This document shows, piece after piece, positions 31,897 to 34,807 of a DNA stretch of 34,807 nucleotides. The notes beneath the pieces were generated by a model that saw nothing but the letters and a program-made list of their open reading frames with translations, searched no databases and was not told the origin of the DNA. Source of the DNA: Candidatus Bathyarchaeota archaeon (GTDB lineage Archaea; Thermoproteota; Bathyarchaeia; Bathyarchaeales; Bathycorpusculaceae). The DNA is taken from assembly GCA_026014545.1 (NCBI GenBank), contig JAOZIH010000013.1, positions 1 to 34,807 on the forward strand. Reading direction: 5' to 3'. A program made the position numbers and the translations under genes. How positions within the stretch are numbered: the first letter of the stretch is position 1; each line of letters opens with the position of its first letter.

Positions 31897-32880
31897 GTGA
31901 CATTTCAAATACTAGATGCAACAAAAACGGCAGAAGCTATTCTCGAGTTAATTGATAATTCTGAGGAAGTCAAAATAGCCGCTTACTGCATTAGTAAAAG
32001 CGCACTTTCTTATTATGAAGAAGCACTTACTTCTTTTTTGAAAAACGGTGGAAAACTAAGCATACTTTTCGGTTTAAGAACACTTCCCGACGTATTATCA
32101 GAAATAGAAAAATTCGAAGCTAACTCAAAACAGAAAATAAGAACTGGACTAATAATAAGCCCAACTTTCCACCCGAAAATTTACCTTTTTAGAATGCGCG
32201 CAGGGAAAACAGTTGCAATCGTAGGGTCCTCTAACTTCACAGAATCAGCCTTCACCGAAAACATTGAAATGAATATCAAAATACAAAACGCGCAAAACAT
32301 AGACAAACAATATGAATTCTACTTCCTGTCTGAAGACATTATAAATGATAGAAAGGAAATTGCAAAGGAATTAAAGGCTATGGAAAAGATTAATCGCCGC
32401 TTTGATGCCAAAATGCAGAAAAAACAGCAAATTTGCCGAAGCAAAAAAAGCGTAAAAAGGATTTACGAAAAGATAAAACCTGAGGATTATGAAAAAATAG
32501 AAGATACCAAACTAAGAAAAAAATTGCAAGAAATACAAGACAAATATGAAGAAGAAATAAGAAATAACACCGCTTTTGAAGAAAACACAAGAAGAGGAAA
32601 AATAGCCTGGCTCAGAGCCAGATTAAATTTCGCCATAGAAACGATAAAGAAACATTCAAACAAATTAAATGATAAAGAGAAATTGTACTTTTTTGATGCC
32701 GTTGGTAAGTATACGTTAATGGATGAAGAACACAGTGAGTTTTTAGATGCACCATACTTCAAAGAACTAAGACACTTTATCATCCGAAAGAAAATGGACT
32801 CTGACGTGAAAGAAGCGCATTGGTCGAAAGAGCACGCCCTGTTTGGAGTGTTGAAACGAACTCTGAGTGATCGTTTCTAG
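31897..32880 (+). CDS. Phospholipase-D-like (single HKD) protein with helical C-terminus
   Basis: A 327-residue protein in two parts. Residues 1-135 form a PLD-like domain with HPKIYLF (His92, Lys94), VGSSNFTESAF (Ser111, Ser112, Asn113) and Glu122. This is the HxK...GSxN...E variant of the phosphodiesterase motif used by nucleases that work as dimers. Residues 140-327 are very charged and helical, with a coiled-coil-like stretch near 190-240 (EKIKPEDYEKIEDTKLRKKL). No signal peptide is present. The GTG at 31897 has GAGGG nine bases upstream. It sits between two toxin-antitoxin pairs, so a defence or DNA-processing nuclease is the best guess, not a lipase. Confidence 0.65.
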   Translation: MTFQILDATKTAEAILELIDNSEEVKIAAYCISKSALSYYEEALTSFLKNGGKLSILFGLRTLPDVLSEIEKFEANSKQKIRTGLIISPTFHPKIYLFRMRAGKTVAIVGSSNFTESAFTENIEMNIKIQNAQNIDKQYEFYFLSEDIINDRKEIAKELKAMEKINRRFDAKMQKKQQICRSKKSVKRIYEKIKPEDYEKIEDTKLRKKLQEIQDKYEEEIRNNTAFEENTRRGKIAWLRARLNFAIETIKKHSNKLNDKEKLYFFDAVGKYTLMDEEHSEFLDAPYFKELRHFIIRKKMDSDVKEAHWSKEHALFGVLKRTLSDRF

Positions 32881-33034
32881 CCTTTTTTCTGAACTTGCGC
32901 TCCATTTAACACCAACCACAAAACATTGCGAACAACCGACCCCCCACAATTAGGCATGATCTACTATCGCTATTAAATGGAATAACGCATGGGAAAGAAT
33001 AAAACCATTTATCGCAATTCAAAACTCATTCAGG

Positions 33035-33448
33035 CTAAAGGCATTGAAGAAACTCGCTTACCATTGATATCCGAGTTTTCTGATAACTGCCTATTTTGAG
33101 CAGGTGCATATCTCCGCTGACTATGTAATCTGCGCTTGCCGCCAAGGCGCACTCGATAAACTTGTCATCTGCCGGATGCTCCATAACAACATTAACGCGC
33201 TTAGACACTTCAACGAACCTGACAAGTTTGAGCACAGCCTCAACAAGGTCTTTATGACGCAAACCAGCAGCCTGATACACCCTTCTAAGCTTAGGATAAT
33301 TCAAAACCTGGCTAATTTCCCCAACAATCTCCTCGGACGTAAAAATGACAACTTTACCGCCTTCAGCGGCCTTTACGATTTCAGCAGGTTTCCCGCCCCA
33401 GAGCAAAGCGGAAACCCAAACATTAACGTCAAGAACTGCTTTGGGCAC
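33035..33448 (-). CDS. PIN-domain toxin (VapC-like, COG1569 type)
   Basis: Putative ribonuclease toxin with the PIN fold. Acidic metal ligands can be seen: Asp7 in VLDVNVWVSALLW, Glu44 in EEIVGEISQVL, Asp94/Asp95 and Glu99 in HPADDKFIEC, and Asp113 in VSGDMHLL. The GTG at 33448 gives MPKAVLDVNV, the usual start of this family, and follows GAGGA by about 5 bases. An ATG at 33469 would add seven basic residues. It overlaps the AbrB-like antitoxin by 20 bases. The 137-residue length is normal. Confidence 0.83.
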   Translation of the reverse strand: MPKAVLDVNVWVSALLWGGKPAEIVKAAEGGKVVIFTSEEIVGEISQVLNYPKLRRVYQAAGLRHKDLVEAVLKLVRFVEVSKRVNVVMEHPADDKFIECALAASADYIVSGDMHLLKIGSYQKTRISMVSEFLQCL

Positions 33449-33689
33449 GCGCTTCCTCGATGAAGGCACCGATGTCTTCCTCCGAAAGCCCCAGCTGCCT
33501 AACTTTGCTCCAAACTGGCTTCATGGTTTCTTCAAAAGACTTGTCCACAATCTTCTTGAGGACTACTGTGTCGTCGATGGCTATGGCTAAGATTTTTTCG
33601 CCCTTCTTTAGGCTGGCGGCTTTGCGCACGTTAGCGGGTATGACTACTTGGCCTTTGGAGGAAACCTTGGTTGTTGACGCTTCAACCAC
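33429..33689 (-). CDS. AbrB/SpoVT-type antitoxin
   Basis: Swapped-hairpin AbrB antitoxin of 86 residues. TTKVSSKGQVVIPANVRKAA and GEKILAIAIDDTVVLKK form the DNA-binding domain, and the C-terminal helices (SFEETMKPVWSKV, SEEDIGAFIEEARA) would inhibit the PIN toxin. GTG at 33689 lies 4 bases after GGTGAG. The frame runs open to 33716, but that extension covers the operator and is unlikely to be translated. It is the first gene of a two-gene operon and is probably autoregulated through the palindrome at 33706-33723. Confidence 0.82.
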   Translation of the reverse strand: MVEASTTKVSSKGQVVIPANVRKAASLKKGEKILAIAIDDTVVLKKIVDKSFEETMKPVWSKVRQLGLSEEDIGAFIEEARAQSSS

Positions 33690-33705
33690 ACTCTCACCGC
33701 AAAAT

Positions 33706-33729
33706 AGTAAGAACATTCTTACTTATAAC
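33706..33729 (-). promoter_or_regulatory. TATA box and overlapping palindromic operator of the AbrB-PIN pair
   Basis: A perfect palindrome, AGTAAGAA-CA-TTCTTACT (33706-33723), touches the TATA-like GGTTATAAGT of the minus strand (33722-33730). It lies between that TATA and the predicted transcript start near 33700. A dimer bound here would block RNA polymerase, which fits antitoxin autoregulation. Confidence 0.6.
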
Positions 33730-34073
33730 CATACCGCAAACAATCCCCGCCTAACCTAAACAAAAAATAGTGAAAACCTGCAAACAACACTTTTTACAAA
33801 AAACAAGCAAATTCCAACAACAACACCAAGAAACACTCTTCTAAATTTGACATTTTCAGACAGTTACCATGAGACCCCCTCACAAGGAAACTCCGTCAAA
33901 GATAGCTGCAGGGAGTTTCCGTGAAAGCGCTAGATAGTTTTTGAATTCAGGCTTCACCACAATTTCAGGTGAACATAAATTGGTAAGGTTAATGCAAGAC
34001 CGGAAATCTGCCGAAAATTTTGTGGCAGCACCTCTCACAGCGCATTTTCCACGCAATAAGGAGGCATTAGCGT
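33730..34073. other. Intergenic region with a GC-containing hairpin, no gene seen
   Basis: About 340 bases. 33735-33845 is very poor in G on the plus strand. An inverted repeat, GGAAACTCC (33886-33894) and GGAGTTTCC (33912-33920), has perfect nine-base arms around a 17-base loop. A weaker TTCACC/GGTGAA pair lies near 33952-33973. No open frame with an SD was found until the AAGGAGG at 34057-34063. Confidence 0.5.
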
Positions 34074-34229
34074 ATGTCTGACGCAGAAGGCATCAATCGC
34101 AAAGAGCTCTCTCGCCTGATGCGGTCCATCGCCAGAGATGTCGCCTACGAAGTCCTCGACGAACACTTAGAGGACTACGTGCACACTGCCAAGAAACCAG
34201 CTTTAGCTGAGCTGGAAGGTGACGCTTAA
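34074..34229 (+). CDS. Small helical protein of unknown function (51 residues)
   Basis: The ATG at 34074 follows the strong SD AAGGAGG by about 10 bases. The protein is acidic, helical and soluble, with NRKELSRLMRSIARDVAYEV and LDEHLEDYVHTAKK. No family is recognised. Its TAA shares its last base with the ATG of the next gene (TAATG), so the two are translationally coupled. Small, tightly packed unknown genes with strong SDs are typical of archaeal plasmids, viruses and integrated elements. Confidence 0.65.
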   Translation: MSDAEGINRKELSRLMRSIARDVAYEVLDEHLEDYVHTAKKPALAELEGDA

Positions 34230-34600
34230 TGGACAAGCAAATCGAGTTTCTCATCAAACTACGGGACGCTGGCCAAATGATAGCCGACGCAGCAAACGAG
34301 TACCTTGACGCTTTCGCGCCGCCAGAGGCAAAAGACGCAAAGCAGTCGGTAGCTGTTCAAGAAGCAACTTTTAGCATATTGCGTTTTGAGCCTCAGCAAG
34401 GCGCCAAACTAGGCGAATACGAGATCGCCTATAGGGCAGGCAACTTGGAAGACAAGTGGCGTTCAGCCTACAACATACTGTGCAACAGCAACGCAACCAT
34501 GCAAAACCGATACCATGGCGAAGGCTACCAGTACAGTTACTGGCTTTATGGCGAAGACAGAATCTACCGCCAAAAACTCAAACCTAAACCATCCAGCTAG
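34229..34600 (+). CDS. Unknown protein, second gene of the element-like operon
   Basis: A 123-residue soluble protein with a helical N-terminus (IEFLIKLRDAGQMIADAANE) and a central region rich in Gln and Ala. The C-terminus is aromatic and tyrosine-rich (RYHGEGYQYSYWLYGEDRIY). No motif or family is recognised. Its start overlaps the previous stop by one base. The aromatic C-terminal part may be a small beta domain. Context suggests a mobile or viral element. Confidence 0.65.
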   Translation: MDKQIEFLIKLRDAGQMIADAANEYLDAFAPPEAKDAKQSVAVQEATFSILRFEPQQGAKLGEYEIAYRAGNLEDKWRSAYNILCNSNATMQNRYHGEGYQYSYWLYGEDRIYRQKLKPKPSS

Positions 34601-34617
34601 CAGGGGAGCCTGTCTAC

Positions 34618-34803
34618 ATGAGGAAATACGCCACTTGGGCTAGCCTGAACGAGGAAGGAGAAAGACAATGGGGAGAAATCTTCCACGACGGCACCGTCCC
34701 AATCAAAAGCATCATCCAGATACCCGCTAAACTCAAAGGCGTAAACGGCACCGAATACGTCACTGATATGGATGGGCTTAAGCTCTTTAGGAAGCGTAAG
34801 TGA
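34618..34803 (+). CDS. Unknown 61-residue protein
   Basis: The ATG at 34618 follows AGGGGAG by about 10 bases. The protein reads as a small basic beta-rich domain (WGEIFHDGTVPIKSI, NGTEYVTDMDGLKLF) ending in RKRK, and could bind nucleic acid. No family is recognised. It is the third gene in a row on the plus strand with 17 bases between it and its neighbour. The operon may continue beyond the window. Confidence 0.6.
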   Translation: MRKYATWASLNEEGERQWGEIFHDGTVPIKSIIQIPAKLKGVNGTEYVTDMDGLKLFRKRK

Positions 34804-34807
34804 GTAT

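Noticed and set aside
33735-33845. G-poor stretch as a possible CRISPR leader
   Set aside because: No direct repeats of regular spacing follow it.

Overview
The window is archaeal. It carries transcription factor E alpha, an eRF1-type release factor with NIKS and GGQ motifs, the C56-tRNA methylase Trm56, formylmethanofuran:tetrahydromethanopterin formyltransferase (Ftr), an RPA-like OB-fold protein, archaeal membrane family DUF131, and TATA-type promoters. Ftr in a non-methanogen-looking setting, NosD-like beta-helix proteins and long PAS histidine kinases together suggest a TACK-type lineage such as Bathyarchaeia. That placement is inference; the window has no rRNA. Many starts are TTG or GTG chosen by clear Shine-Dalgarno (SD) sequences.

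Layout. 1-4.6 kb is an information-processing and housekeeping block on the plus strand: hflX (cut by the left edge), trm56, tfe, an HD-domain protein, DUF2110 and a HAD phosphatase. It ends at a tRNA-Val(TAC) gene on the minus strand. 4.7-14.6 kb is a cell-surface glycan or polymer locus. It holds an ATP-grasp ligase followed by a DUF354 glycosyltransferase-like protein, a short UDP-sugar dehydrogenase-like protein, and a minus-strand operon of alternating GT4 glycosyltransferases and small methyltransferases ending in a GT2. A deacetylase-like/FemAB-like fusion follows. Two methyltransferase genes here are broken.

14.7-24.3 kb returns to core metabolism: a membrane-anchored beta-helix protein, prf1, ftr, myo-inositol-1-phosphate synthase, gcvH, a single-cysteine flavoprotein disulfide reductase, an isocitrate/isopropylmalate dehydrogenase and an RPA-like protein. 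Then come two tandem DUF131 membrane proteins and an unlisted 42-residue membrane protein opposite them. 24.4-30.6 kb has a receiver-PAS-histidine kinase, a DUF6512 membrane protein, a possible pyrimidine-dimer glycosylase, a second beta-helix surface protein and a LemA-TPM pair.

From about 30.8 kb the window becomes accessory. There is a decayed winged-helix gene, a RHH-MazF toxin-antitoxin pair, a phospholipase-D-like protein and an AbrB-PIN toxin-antitoxin pair with a perfect palindrome over its promoter. At the right edge is the start of a tightly packed operon of small unknown genes that resembles an integrated element.

The most distinctive features are the surface-polymer locus, which combines peptide-bond-type enzymes (ATP-grasp, FemAB-like) with sugar enzymes in an archaeon, and the accessory right end. 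Nothing here is proven to be a new system; the checks that would decide are given with each finding.
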